Below the pieces are notes generated by a model. The model made no database searches and was not told the origin of the DNA. It saw only the letters and a program-made list of their open reading frames with translations. A stretch of DNA of 54,958 nt from the NCBI GenBank assembly GCA_948630815.1, contig CAPIEU010000011.1:1-54958 (forward strand), in the 5' to 3' direction. Numbering within the stretch: position 1 is the first letter of the stretch; each line of letters opens with the position of its first letter. Positions 8,607 through 17,847 of the stretch are shown piece after piece. A program made the translations under genes and the position numbers. This stretch comes from an uncultured Clostridia bacterium. GTDB lineage: Bacteria > Bacillota > Clostridia > TANB77 > CAG-508.

Positions 8607-9469
8607 ATGTATAAAATAAAAAAAGGTGATATTGTTGGTAGAATTTCTTATGGGAAAGATATATTATTTACAGTGCAAAATATAGTAAAACATAAAGATG
8701 GAAAAAAAGTTGCAATTTTAAAAGGTCTTATTCTTCGTATCGAAGCAGATGCAGATATAGAAGATTTAGCATTAATAGAAAAAAAGCAAGTACGAAATCA
8801 TATGAGAAATTTAGAAAATAAGTATGAGGATAAAATAAAAAGATGTTCAAGAAAAAATTTAAAAAATGAGGAAATAGAAGATAGAATATTTCTCGGGAGA
8901 AGTGAAGAAAATAAAAACGGAAAAATATTGCATCTAGATGGAGATAAACGCTATACAGATAAATCTATAAAATATTATAGAAAACTTGGATTAGAAGCAA
9001 TTGTAAGAAATATACCAGAAAACAGACAAGAATACGTAGTAATGGATTTATTAAATAGATATAATCCAGATATTCTAGTAATAACACGGTCATGATCGGA
9101 ATGATAAAAAATGGAACAGGATATAATGATATATACAACTATAGGAATTCTAAGTACTTTATAAATACAGTAAGAGAAGCAAAAAAATGGGTAAATAAAA
9201 CAGGAAAAGATTTAGTAATATTTGCAGGTGCTTGCCAAAGTTACTATGAGGCACTAGTATCAGCAGGAGCGAATTTTGCTTCTTCACCTGCAAGAGTATT
9301 AATCGATTTTTTAGATCCACTAGTAGTCGCAGAAAAAGTAGCAACTACAGAAGATTATAAGTATATAACAATAAATGATATTGCAGACGAATTAAGAGAT
9401 GGAACCAAAGGAATAAATGGAATAGGAGCACGAGGAAAAAGAGTTACAACATTACGAAATGAAGAATAA
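8607..9469 (+). CDS. yabG: Sporulation-specific protease YabG, two CGGN recoding sites
   Basis: YabG (peptidase family U57) processes spore coat and cortex proteins in the mother cell. Zero-frame translation stops at TGA after ILVITR, at the CGG of the conserved GHDG motif. Skipping one C before each of the two glycines of that motif gives ITGHDGMIKNGTGYND and continues through the hallmark FAGACQSYYEAL and FASSPARVLIDFLDP segments, for 286 residues, the family's normal length. The two sites are separated only by GGT CAT GAT. The start is ATG 8607, with GAGGTG upstream. The following gene is veg, the conserved yabG-veg order of Firmicutes. Without two shifts the enzyme would lack its C-terminal half. 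Confidence 0.9.
9087..9090 (+). other. CGGT recoding site 1 in yabG
   Basis: Zero frame: ACA CGG TCA TGA (stop). +1 frame: ACA GGT CAT GAT, restoring the first glycine of the GHDG motif. Confidence 0.85.
9097..9100 (+). other. CGGA recoding site 2 in yabG
   Basis: After the first shift the frame meets CAT GAT CGG AAT; skipping C gives GAT GGA ATG, the second glycine of GHDG. Without it translation stops after eight further codons. Confidence 0.85.
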
Positions 9470-9475
9470 ATAATG

Positions 9476-9595
9476 TAGGTGTGGGTCTTGTACCCACCCA
9501 TGAAACAAACAATAATCAATCCAAATGCAAATGGTGTAGGGGCAGTATGGTATACTGCCTGTAGGGGGGTCGCATACCATGCGGCCCCCTACATA
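9476..9595. repeat. Cluster of intergenic palindromes (GTAGGGG-type)
   Basis: Three adjacent inverted repeats, each GC-rich against an AT-rich background: GTGGGTCTTGTACCCAC, GGCAGTATGGTATACTGCC, and a longer one with GTAGGGGG/CCCCCTAC arms. Related units occur near 21528 and 36370. They look like dispersed non-coding repeats. The rest of the gap to veg is AT-rich apart from the promoter at 9780. Confidence 0.6.
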
Positions 9596-9779
9596 GAAGA
9601 ATAAACCTAAATAATAAATTTTATTGCGAAGAATAGCTAATATAAGGGTAAACACAAGATATGTTCAAACAAATGCAAGAGTGAAATATTAATGAAATAC
9701 CAATGTAATAAAAATGTAATAAAAGTGTAAAACCACTGTAAACAATGCAAAAATAAGCAATTACATAAGAGTTTCTTTT

Positions 9780-9808
9780 TTGACATTTTATTACATAAAT
9801 GATATAAT
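9780..9808 (+). promoter_or_regulatory. Sigma-A promoter of veg
   Basis: Consensus TTGACA and TATAAT separated by 17 bases, about 30 bases upstream of the veg start. Veg is classically a very strong vegetative promoter. Confidence 0.85.
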
Positions 9809-9837
9809 CACGACATAATAATGAAGTGGGTGATAAA

Positions 9838-10131
9838 ATGATTTACAGAGATGATATCACAAATTTAAAGACAGACATTATAGAAAATATAGGACAAAAG
9901 ATAATAGTAAAAGGAACATTAGGAAGAAGTAAATATTTTGAGAAAGAAGCCACAATAGAAAAAGCATATCCTAACTTATTTATAGTTAAATATGATGAAA
10001 ATGACAGAAATGTTACATATAGTTATACAGATGTATTAACAAGAACAGTAGAAGTAAGTTTATTTGATGGTGAGAATTTTAATCCAATGGTACCACCACC
10101 AGTAGAAACAAAAAAGCATAAAAATTTATAA
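9838..10131 (+). CDS. veg: Veg family protein
   Basis: A small conserved Firmicute protein linked to biofilm gene regulation in Bacillus. The product of 97 residues contains the family core (IGQKIIVKGTLGRSK, ATIEKAYPNLFIVKYDEN and TYSYTDVLTRTVEV). ATG 9838 is used because GTGGGTG lies just upstream; an in-frame GTG at 9826 is part of that site. It follows yabG, as in other Firmicutes, has a consensus promoter and ends at a strong terminator, so it is an independent unit. Confidence 0.9.
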   Translation: MIYRDDITNLKTDIIENIGQKIIVKGTLGRSKYFEKEATIEKAYPNLFIVKYDENDRNVTYSYTDVLTRTVEVSLFDGENFNPMVPPPVETKKHKNL

Positions 10132-10135
10132 TTTC

Positions 10136-10168
10136 AAAAAAATTCCTAAATAATAGGAATTTTTTTTT
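10136..10168 (+). terminator. Rho-independent terminator of veg
   Basis: AAAAATTCCTA...TAGGAATTTTT stem followed by a long T run. Confidence 0.85.
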
Positions 10169-10219
10169 GTCCTCTTAATATAAATTAATAAACTAAATAA
10201 AAAAGAGGAGGAATTAACA

Positions 10220-11774
10220 ATGCAAGTAGAGGTGACAAAGGAGAAATTTGTATTAAATAAAATTGTAGGACAAAAAAGTGAAACAATAGTAGTAGAAGGG
10301 GATATGATAGTACCAGATATAAAACCTGATATATTAAACACAATAAATACAACAGGTAATGTATGTATATATAAAAAAGAAGTATTAGATGGAAAAATAA
10401 AAATAGATGGTGATGTTAATGTATATGTAATTTATCTTGCAGACAATGAAGAAGAAGCTACAAGAAGTTTAAATACCAACATTGATTTCAATCAAATTAT
10501 TGACTTTGACGGTTGTACTCGGTGATATGAGTTTAGACGAAAACGTAACAATTAAATCTATTGAATGTAAAATCTTAAATGGCAGGAAAATCAACGTAAA
10601 AGCAACCCTACAATTGGAAATGAGCGTTTATTCAAATGAAAATGTAGATATAATAAGACAAATTAATAATATAAAAGATGTGCAAGTTTTAGAATCTAAT
10701 TTAAACGTTAACTCATTAGTGGGAGAAGGATGTTCAAAAACAAATGCAAAAGATACTATAGTAATAGAAAATATTGACAATCTTGCAGAAATATTAAAAG
10801 TAGATATATCTATAGTAAATAAAGATATAAAAATAAGTTATAATAAAGTATTAGGTAAAGCAGATATTCTAGTTAAAATGATGTACTTAACAGAAGATAA
10901 TAGAATTAAAGTAGTAGAAAACAAAATTCCTGTAATGGGCTTTGTAGATATTGAAAACATAGACGAATCTAATATATGTGATATGAAATACAAACTAAAA
11001 AATATGCTTGTAAAGCCAAATTCTATAGAAGAACATTCAGTATATGTAGAAATAGAAGTAGAACTATATGCAAGAGTATATGAAAATAAGGATATAAACC
11101 TTATTGAAGATTTATATAGCCCAAGTGAATGTTTAGGATTTAACCAAAGATGTGTAAATACAATGTCAAATAAGTGTGAAATAAAAAATATGTGTAATAT
11201 AAGAGAAAAAATTATGATGCCAGAAATTCAAGGAAATGAAATATATGATGTGGAAACAAAACCTGTTATATTAAGTAAAAATGTAACCAAGGGAAGAGTT
11301 ATGTATGAAGGAGAACTTGAACTAAATTTTATTTTTGCATCTAGTAATACTATGGGAATTCAAGTAAAACAAATGAGATTACCTTTTAACTTCAATGTAG
11401 ATTCTGTAGAAATATCTCAAAATATGAGTATAGAAACAGAACTAGAAATAGTAAATCAAGATTTTATTGTATCTCAAGATGGTCAAATAGAAACTAAAAT
11501 TGACTTAGAATTTAAATTAAATATGTCAAATACTATAAAAATAAATATCATAGATGAAGTTAATATTGATGAAACAAGAGATAGGCAAATATATAGTATG
11601 GTAATATATTTTGTAAAACCTGGAGATACATTATGGGCAATTGCTAAAAGATTTAGAAGTACAGTTCAAGATATAGTAAGAGTAAATAATATTGAAGATG
11701 CAAATAAAATTTATCCTGGTCAGCAATTATTTATTCCTAAATATACATACACAAGACAAGAAGAGATAGCATAA
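10220..11774 (+). CDS. sipL: SipL-like spore coat morphogenetic protein (DUF3794 repeats and LysM), one CGGT site
   Basis: In Clostridia SipL binds SpoIVA and encases the forespore. The joined product is 517 residues: three DUF3794/SPOCS-type segments (about residues 10-130, 165-300 and 330-450) and a C-terminal LysM domain (VKPGDTLWAIAKRFR...YPGQQLFIPKY). Zero-frame translation from the well-supported ATG (GAGGAGG upstream) ends at DFDGCTR followed directly by TGA; skipping the C of CGG gives DGCTGDMSLDENV and joins the two halves. Both halves are clearly coding, and the fragment starting at 10482 has no RBS. The next gene is yunB, also a sporulation gene, so this is probably a mother-cell operon. 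Confidence 0.88.
10520..10523 (+). other. CGGT recoding site in sipL
   Basis: Zero frame: TGT ACT CGG TGA, an immediate stop. +1 frame: TGT ACT GGT GAT ATG. Confidence 0.85.
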
Positions 11775-11801
11775 CATATACCATAAAGGAATGATTTAAA
11801 T

Positions 11802-12524
11802 ATGGATATGATATATTCTAGAAAAAGAATAAAATTACCTAGATTGGTATATAAAAAATTTAAAAACCCAAAAATGCAGAACAATAATAATAAAAAGTTA
11901 GTAAAATTTATTACAATACTAAGTATAGCCATAGTAACCTTTACTATGGCTATTAATGGTATAACACCAATTTTTGAAACGCTTTGTAAAGATAAGGCAA
12001 AAAGTATAGCCACCATTATATGTAATGAAGAATCTACTAAAATAATAAACAATTACAAATATGAAGATTTAGTTACAATATATAAAGATTCAAATGATAA
12101 TATAAGTATGATAAAATCAAATATTACACCAATTAATCTTATAATATCAGATGTAGCAGAAAAAATTCAAAAAAGACTTAATAAAGTAGAACAAGAACAA
12201 ATTGGAATACATCTTGGAAGTTTTACAGGTACAAAAATATTTTCAGGAAGTGGTCCTATAATTCCTATTAGTCTTTCTACAGTAGGAAATGTTGAAACAG
12301 ATTTAAGAAGCGAATTTAGAACTGCTGGAATAAATCAAACAATACATAGAATTTATTTGCAAGTAGATTGCAAAGTAAGTATACTAACACCATATAGTAC
12401 ATTTGAAGAAAGAATATCAAATCAGGTATTAATTGCAGAAAATATTATTGTAGGAAAAATTCCAGAATCATATTATAATTTAGAGGGGTTAGATAAAAAT
12501 AATGCAGTTGATGTAATTGAATAA
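11802..12524 (+). CDS. yunB: Sporulation protein YunB
   Basis: A 240-residue membrane-anchored sporulation protein. After a basic N terminus there is a transmembrane helix at about residues 35-55 (FITILSIAIVTFTMAI), then an extracytoplasmic domain with the YunB signatures IHLGSFTGTKIFSGSGPIIPI and the EFRTAGINQTIHRIYLQV segment. The known family is under sporulation control; its molecular role is unclear. The start follows AAAGGAATG 27 bases after sipL, indicating one operon, closed by the terminator at 12531. Confidence 0.88.
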   Translation: MDMIYSRKRIKLPRLVYKKFKNPKMQNNNNKKLVKFITILSIAIVTFTMAINGITPIFETLCKDKAKSIATIICNEESTKIINNYKYEDLVTIYKDSNDNISMIKSNITPINLIISDVAEKIQKRLNKVEQEQIGIHLGSFTGTKIFSGSGPIIPISLSTVGNVETDLRSEFRTAGINQTIHRIYLQVDCKVSILTPYSTFEERISNQVLIAENIIVGKIPESYYNLEGLDKNNAVDVIE

Positions 12525-12530
12525 AAAATA

Positions 12531-12566
12531 TGTGCCCAGAAACGAAAGGCACATAAAAATTTTTTA
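12531..12566. terminator. Terminator between yunB and a convergent small gene
   Basis: GTGCC/GGCAC stem with T-rich sequence on the plus side and TATTTTTTATT on the minus side, so it may serve both convergent genes. Confidence 0.65.
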
Positions 12567-12583
12567 CTTAAAATTTTAATAGC

Positions 12584-12742
12584 TCATGAGCTATTATATT
12601 TAGAACATTTAACGTAGTGAACCGTAATACAATGACCATCAGCTATACCATGGAGATTTCCTATGATATGCATCTGCCGTACAACTTTAATATCACACTG
12701 GTTGCTATTTTTGTCACAATTCTTGCACTTAGATATGTCCAT
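12584..12742 (-). CDS. Small cysteine-rich protein, 52 aa or 26 aa depending on CGG decoding
   Basis: An ATG with AAAGGAGG 14 bases upstream opens a frame beginning MDISKCKNC. In the zero frame it runs 52 residues with five cysteines, the last in HYVKC. An in-frame CGG at codon 22 (CGGC) would, if shifted like the other CGG sites, give a 26-residue peptide with four cysteines ending GRCIS. I cannot decide which is made. The gene is convergent with yunB and divergent from mreB. No family recognised; metal binding is a guess from the CxxC. Confidence 0.55.
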   Translation of the reverse strand: MDISKCKNCDKNSNQCDIKVVRQMHIIGNLHGIADGHCITVHYVKCSKYNSS

Positions 12743-12934
12743 GTTCTACGTTCCTCCTTTAAAAAATTATATAGATATTATATAGTATTTTTTGTAAAAT
12801 TACAAGATATAGATAATAACTTTTATAATTACATAAAAATCTATTGCTATTTTCTTATACTTGTAATATAATTGTAATGAATTTGTAAAATAAGGAAATA
12901 ATATAAAAGATATAGCTAGAAAGGAACGATATAG

Positions 12935-13939
12935 ATGTTTGGTTTTGGGCAAGATATAGGAATAGATTTAGGTACAGCAACAGTTATAGCATATGTAAAA
13001 GGAAAAGGAATAGTACTTAGAGAACCATCTGTTGTTGCAATTGATAATAATACAAAAGAAGTATTAGCAGTTGGACAAGAAGCAAGAAGAATGCTTGGTA
13101 GAACACCAGGAAATATTGTTGCAACAAGACCATTAAAAGATGGTGTTATTTCTGATTATACTGTAACAGAAAAAATGCTAAAACATTTTATAAATAAAGT
13201 ATGTGGTAAATTCATATTTGCTCCAAGAATTATGATTTGTATACCATCACAAGTAACAGAAGTAGAAAAAAAGGCGGTTATTGATGCTGCATCTCAGGCA
13301 GGAGCAAGAAAAGTTTATTTAATAGAAGAGCCAATTGCAGCAGCAATTGGTGCGGGTATAGATATATCAAGACCTTGTGGAAATATGATAGTAGATATTG
13401 GTGGAGGAACTACAGATGTAGCAGTTATTTCTCTTGGAGGTTCTGTTGTAAGTACTTCACTAAAAGTAGCAGGAGATAAATTTGATGAATATATTGTAAA
13501 ATATATAAAGAGAAAACATAATGTAATGATAGGAGAAAGAACAGCAGAAGATTTAAAAGTAAATATTGGTTGTGTGTATCCTAAAATTCAAGATATGGAA
13601 ATGGATATTAGAGGAAGAGACTTAATAACAGGTCTTCCAAAAACAATAACAATCCATTCAAGTGAAATGATGGAAGCGTTAACAGAGCCTGCAATGATGA
13701 TTGTTGATGCTGTTCATTCAGTATTAGAAAAAACACCACCAGAACTTGCAGCAGATATAAGTGATAAAGGAATTTATATGACTGGTGGAGGAGGCTTAGT
13801 TGATGGACTTGATAAGCTTTTACAAGAAAAAACAGGAATAAATGTTATGATAGCACAAGATAGTGTATCATGTGTAGCATTAGGAACAGGAAAAGCATTA
13901 GATAATTTAGATTCATTAGATGGAAAAACAAGATTGTAA
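12935..13939 (+). CDS. mreB: Cell-shape actin homologue MreB/Mbl
   Basis: A 334-residue bacterial actin that organises cell-wall elongation under the membrane. It shows phosphate 1 (DIGIDLGTATVIAY), connect 1, phosphate 2 (MIVDIGGGTTDVAVISLGG) and the adenosine motif (GIYMTGGGGLVDGLD). The LREPSVVAID segment is typical of MreB/Mbl/MreBH. Absence of mreC and mreD and proximity to sporulation genes favour an Mbl-type paralogue, but the sequence alone does not settle it. RBS AAAGGAACG precedes the ATG. Downstream lies a repeat rather than a co-transcribed gene. Confidence 0.92.
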   Translation: MFGFGQDIGIDLGTATVIAYVKGKGIVLREPSVVAIDNNTKEVLAVGQEARRMLGRTPGNIVATRPLKDGVISDYTVTEKMLKHFINKVCGKFIFAPRIMICIPSQVTEVEKKAVIDAASQAGARKVYLIEEPIAAAIGAGIDISRPCGNMIVDIGGGTTDVAVISLGGSVVSTSLKVAGDKFDEYIVKYIKRKHNVMIGERTAEDLKVNIGCVYPKIQDMEMDIRGRDLITGLPKTITIHSSEMMEALTEPAMMIVDAVHSVLEKTPPELAADISDKGIYMTGGGGLVDGLDKLLQEKTGINVMIAQDSVSCVALGTGKALDNLDSLDGKTRL

Positions 13940-13942
13940 TAT

Positions 13943-14065
13943 ACTGTTCAGACTTTAATTTATTTCTAACTAATTCCACATGGAGGTAGTGCTTTTTATT
14001 TTTCGAAGATTCCTAAGAAAAATAAAAATGCCCTACCTTTAGCAAGATAGAACGGATTTTATGAT
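13943..14065. repeat. MITE-like palindromic element, copy 2
   Basis: Begins CTGTTCAGACTTTAATTTA and has long arms TTTTTATTTTTCGAAG and AGAAAAATAAAAATGCCC. Its flank CTTTAATTTATTTCTAACTA recurs inverted at the copy near 45184. Lies between mreB and mtaB. Confidence 0.65.
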
Positions 14066-14175
14066 AATATGTAGGTTAATTGTAATTAGAGGTTGTAGCT
14101 TATAAAATAATTTCTAACTTTTATTTAATAAAAGATTACAATAGATAAAATTAGTTATAAACGGAGAACAATAAC

Positions 14176-15490
14176 ATGGAAAATAAAAAAGTAGCATTTT
14201 ACACATTACGGTTGTAAAGTTAATCAGTATGAAACAAATGCAATGAGGCAAAAATTTATAGAAAATGGATATGAGATAGTAGAATTTGAAAAAAAAGCAG
14301 ATATATATGTTATAAATACATGTACAGTAACAAATATGTCTGATAGAAAATCGAGACAAATTATAAGAAGGGTTAAAGATAATAATAAATCTGCAATATT
14401 AGCAGTTACTGGTTGTTATGCACAAGTCGCTAAAGACGAATTAGATAAAATAGAAGATATTGATATTGTACTTGGAAATAATGAAAAAAAGGATATTATT
14501 AAATATGTAGAAAACTTTACAAATAAAAAAGAAAACATAGTAGCAGATATAATGAAAGAAAAATGTATTACAGAATTTGAAGTAGCAGCTTATACAGAAA
14601 AAACAAGAGCGGTTATTAAAATTCAAGATGGGTGTGATAGGTTTTGCTCATACTGTATAATACCATATGCAAGAGGAAGAGTTAGAAGTAGGAGTATAAA
14701 AGATATAGTAAATGAAATAATAGAAATTTCAAAACAAGGAATTAAAGAAGTTGTTATAACAGGAATACATATAGCATCATATGGAAAAGACTTTAAAGAA
14801 GATATTGGTTTAATAGACTTATTAAAAGAGATTAATAAAATTGAAGGAATTAAAAGAATTCGTTTAGGTTCTATTGAACCTACTTTAATAGATGAAAAAT
14901 TTATTAAAGAACTAGTGAAATTAGAGAAAATATGCGACCATTTTCATTTATCTTTGCAAAGTGGATGTGATGAAACTTTAAAAAGAATGAATAGAAGATA
15001 TACAACTAAAGAATTTGAAAATTGTACAAACTTAATTAAAAATAATTATCCAAATGTAGCGTTAACAACAGATATTATAGTAGGCTTTCCAGGAGAAACA
15101 GATAAAGAATTCTTGAAAACTTATCAATACTTAGACAAAATAAATTTTTACAAAATGCATATTTTTAAGTATTCTCCAAGAAAAGGAACAAAAGCAGCTA
15201 GTATGGAAAACCAAATAGATGGTAATTTAAAAGAAACAAGAAGTAACAAATTAATTGAATTATCTAATAAAAATCAAGAAGAACAAAATGAAAAATATAT
15301 AGGAAAAGAATTAGAAGTATTATTTGAGGAACAAGAAGGAGAATACATAAAAGGACATACAACTAACTATATTATGGTATATGTAAAAACAGATGATAGG
15401 AGTATAGAAAATGCAATAAAAAAAGTAAAGATAACAGGTATACAAGGTGAAAATTTAATAGGTAGCTTAAATCCTCTATTTCTAAAATAA
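14176..15490 (+). CDS. mtaB: tRNA t6A37 methylthiotransferase MtaB, one CGGT site
   Basis: A radical-SAM enzyme that adds a methylthio group to t6A37 of tRNA. The ATG at 14176 follows GGAGA; the frame hits CGG at codon 12. Skipping the C gives VAFYTLGCKVNQYETNAM, the highly conserved N terminus, whose cysteine (right after the recoded glycine) ligates the auxiliary [4Fe-4S] cluster. The rest is standard: NTCTVTN, VTGCYAQ, the radical-SAM CDRFCSYC motif, HLSLQSGCD and a C-terminal TRAM domain. Joined length is 437 residues, as expected. Unshifted translation stops two codons after CGG, giving only a 13-residue peptide. Confidence 0.92.
14209..14212 (+). other. CGGT recoding site in mtaB
   Basis: Zero frame: ACA TTA CGG TTG TAA. 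+1 frame: ACA TTA GGT TGT AAA, restoring the invariant TLGCK motif. Confidence 0.9.
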
Positions 15491-15688
15491 ATATATACAC
15501 TCTTTAATAATAAAAATATTATATAAGAAAATGCTCTAAAATTCTAATTTATAACTTACCCGAATAGACAGTAACAATTTTGTAATAACTCTGTAATTAA
15601 CATTTAATAATAAAACTATTGATAAATTTAATATTATATAGTATAAATATATTGAAAATGTATAAAACTAAAGAGGAGGACGAGCAAA

Positions 15689-15934
15689 ATGAGTGAAAAA
15701 ATATTAGGTGGAGTAGAAACAGATGTTGTTGCAAATGCAGAATTACCAGCAAAAATAGGAATATGGCCAAAAGTTAAAGCATTTTTGTTTCAAGAAATAA
15801 AAGTTGAATTAACTCCTGCACAGCAAAAATTTGAAGATGATTTAAACGACTTTTTACATATAGAATTAACTTGGCAAGATTTTAAAGATTTTTTATTCCA
15901 AGACATTACATTTGGTAAAAAGAAAAATAAATAA
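15689..15934 (+). CDS. Small conserved-looking hypothetical protein, 81 aa
   Basis: A strong RBS (AGAGGAGG) precedes the ATG and two hairpins follow, so the gene is real and independent. The product contains two related segments, VKAFLFQEIKVELT and FKDFLFQDITFGK, each with an FLFQ(E/D)I core, suggesting an internal duplication of an amphipathic helix. No transmembrane segment, signal or known motif. Function unknown. Confidence 0.7.
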   Translation: MSEKILGGVETDVVANAELPAKIGIWPKVKAFLFQEIKVELTPAQQKFEDDLNDFLHIELTWQDFKDFLFQDITFGKKKNK

Positions 15935-15942
15935 TGGTGTTA

Positions 15943-15975
15943 GTATCAGTTACTAAAAGTAACTGGTATTTTTTT
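15943..15975 (+). terminator. Rho-independent terminator
   Basis: ATCAGTTAC/GTAACTGGTAT stem with a T run, directly after the 81-aa gene. Confidence 0.8.
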
Positions 15976-16008
15976 ACAATAGGAAAGTTATACTTTCCTA
16001 TTGTAAAA
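15973..16008. repeat. Palindrome TTTACAATAGGAAAG / CTTTCCTATTGTAAA
   Basis: A near-perfect 15-bp inverted repeat immediately after the terminator; possibly a second, back-up terminator. The next stretch to rny holds another hairpin at 16063 and a promoter. Confidence 0.6.
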
Positions 16009-16062
16009 AAGCTATAATTGCTAGCAACTTTAGATTTTTTCCTTATAGTAGAAAATTAAAAT

Positions 16063-16111
16063 CGAACAAAAACAAATTAAAGAAAAATCGAAGATTTTTC
16101 TTATTTGTTCG
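16063..16111. repeat. Long AT-rich hairpin with CGAACA/TGTTCG ends
   Basis: Arms of about 22 bases pair with few mismatches around a short GAA loop. It ends nine bases before the rny -35 box; a terminator-like or repeat origin is possible. Confidence 0.55.
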
Positions 16112-16119
16112 CTAATCAC

Positions 16120-16148
16120 TTGACAGTTTACAATAATACATATAAAAT
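16120..16148 (+). promoter_or_regulatory. Sigma-A promoter of rny
   Basis: TTGACA, 17-base spacer, TAAAAT, about 85 bases upstream of the rny start. Confidence 0.7.
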
Positions 16149-16233
16149 AAAAGAGTAGGTTTAATATATTATAAAGATAAAAAATAGATATATTATTATC
16201 GAACATTGAAAAATAAATATAAGGAAGAGGTGT

Positions 16234-17781
16234 ATGATTATGGAAATCGTAATCGTAATCGCCACTATTCTAATCTCAGCTATTGTATTTATACCAGTTG
16301 GTGTATTAATTAGAAAGAAAATAGCTGAATCTAAAATCAAAGGTGCAGAAAATGAAGCAAGAAAAATAATAGAACTTGCAAATAAAGATGCAGAGAATAT
16401 CAAAAAAGAAGAAATTTTTAAAGCAAAAGAACAAATTATGCAAGAAAGACAAGATTTAGAACAAGAGATTAGAGAAAGAAGAGGCGAAGTACAAAAACAA
16501 GAAACAAGAATTATGCAAAAAGAAGAGAATCTAGATAGAAAGGAAGAAACTTTAGAGCATAAAGAAAGAGATTTTGATAAACGTGATAAAGACTTACAAA
16601 ATAAGGAACAAGAACTAAATGAATTAATTGGTAAAGAATTAGAAGAACTTCAAAAAATTTCAGGACTTACTAGTGAAGAAGCAAAAAAAATATTACTTAC
16701 TGAAACTGAAAGAACAATAAAAAATGAGACAGCTGCTATAATTAGAGAAGAAGAACAAAAAGCCAAAGAAGAATCAGGAAAAAAAGCAAAAGAATTATTA
16801 ACATATGCTATTCAAAAATGTGCAGCAGACCATACTTCAGAAACTACAGTTACAATGGTTAACCTTCCAAATGATGATATGAAAGGAAGAATTATAGGTA
16901 GAGAAGGAAGAAATATTAAAGCATTAGAAACCTTAACAGGAATAGATCTTATAATAGATGATACACCAGAAGCTGTAATTTTATCAGGATTTGACCCATT
17001 AAGAAGAGAAGTTGCAAAAATAGCACTTGAAAAATTAATTGAAGATGGAAGAATTCATCCAGCAAAAATTGAAGAAATGGTTGAAAAAGCAAAAGAAGAA
17101 GTTGAAGCAACAATTAAAGCAGAAGGAGAAAGAGCAACTTTAGAAGCAGGGGTAATGGGACTTAATCCAGATTTAGTTAAATTAATAGGTAAATTAAAAT
17201 ATAGAACAAGTTATGGACAAAACGTATTAAATCATTCTATAGAAGTTGCAAACCTTGCAAGAATTATGGCAGATGAATTAGGGCTTGATGCAAAAAGAGC
17301 AAGAAGAGCTGGTTTATTACATGATATAGGAAAAGCATTAGACCATGATATGGAAGGAACACATGTTGAAATTGGTGTTGATGTATTAAAGAAATATAAA
17401 GAAAATCCATTAGTAATAAATGCAGTAGAAGCACATCATGGAGATGTTGAACCACAAACTCTAGAAGCTGTACTTGTGCAAGCAGCAGATGCAATAAGTG
17501 CATCTCGTCAAGGAGCAAGAAGAGAAACTTTAGAAGCATACATAAAAAGATTAGAGCAACTTGAAGAAATTGCAGATTCTTTTGAAGGGGTAGATAAATC
17601 ATTTGCAATACAAGCAGGACGTGAAGTAAGAATTATTGTAAAACCAGAAAAAGTAACTGATGCAGAAATGACAATTATGGCAAGAGATATAGCAAAACGT
17701 GTAGAAGATGAAATGGATTATCCAGGACAAATTAAGGTAAATATTATAAGAGAATCAAGAGCAATAACATATGCAAAATAA
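16234..17781 (+). CDS. rny: Ribonuclease Y
   Basis: The main Firmicute endoribonuclease starting mRNA decay, anchored to the membrane. Order of parts in 515 residues: N-terminal transmembrane helix (about residues 3-25), a long coiled coil rich in Glu/Lys/Arg to about residue 195, a KH domain with GRIIGREGRNIKALE, and an HD domain with LLHDIGKALDHD and AHHGDVEP. RBS GGAAGAGGTG precedes ATG 16234. It lies upstream of ymdB, the usual partner gene in Firmicutes, although here a minus-strand gene has been placed between them. Confidence 0.96.
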   Translation: MIMEIVIVIATILISAIVFIPVGVLIRKKIAESKIKGAENEARKIIELANKDAENIKKEEIFKAKEQIMQERQDLEQEIRERRGEVQKQETRIMQKEENLDRKEETLEHKERDFDKRDKDLQNKEQELNELIGKELEELQKISGLTSEEAKKILLTETERTIKNETAAIIREEEQKAKEESGKKAKELLTYAIQKCAADHTSETTVTMVNLPNDDMKGRIIGREGRNIKALETLTGIDLIIDDTPEAVILSGFDPLRREVAKIALEKLIEDGRIHPAKIEEMVEKAKEEVEATIKAEGERATLEAGVMGLNPDLVKLIGKLKYRTSYGQNVLNHSIEVANLARIMADELGLDAKRARRAGLLHDIGKALDHDMEGTHVEIGVDVLKKYKENPLVINAVEAHHGDVEPQTLEAVLVQAADAISASRQGARRETLEAYIKRLEQLEEIADSFEGVDKSFAIQAGREVRIIVKPEKVTDAEMTIMARDIAKRVEDEMDYPGQIKVNIIRESRAITYAK

Positions 17782-17790
17782 AAGAAATGA

Positions 17791-17817
17791 GCCAGTGCAA
17801 GTAGCACTGGCTTTTTT
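17791..17817 (+). terminator. Rho-independent terminator of rny
   Basis: Perfect GCCAGTGC/GCACTGGC stem followed by six T. Confidence 0.9.
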
Positions 17818-17847
17818 GAATGAGATTTTTTGCTATTTATGATAGTC

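Noticed and set aside
12617..12871. Plus-strand frame of 84 codons between yunB and mreB
   Set aside because: No RBS, and antisense to the better supported small cysteine-rich gene with a strong SD.
6920..14175. CGG triplets in ribosome binding regions (near 6929 and 14161) as further recoding sites
   Set aside because: They lie outside coding sequence. They are noted because an artefact inserting C before GG anywhere could produce them too, but the coding sites are all in glycine phase.
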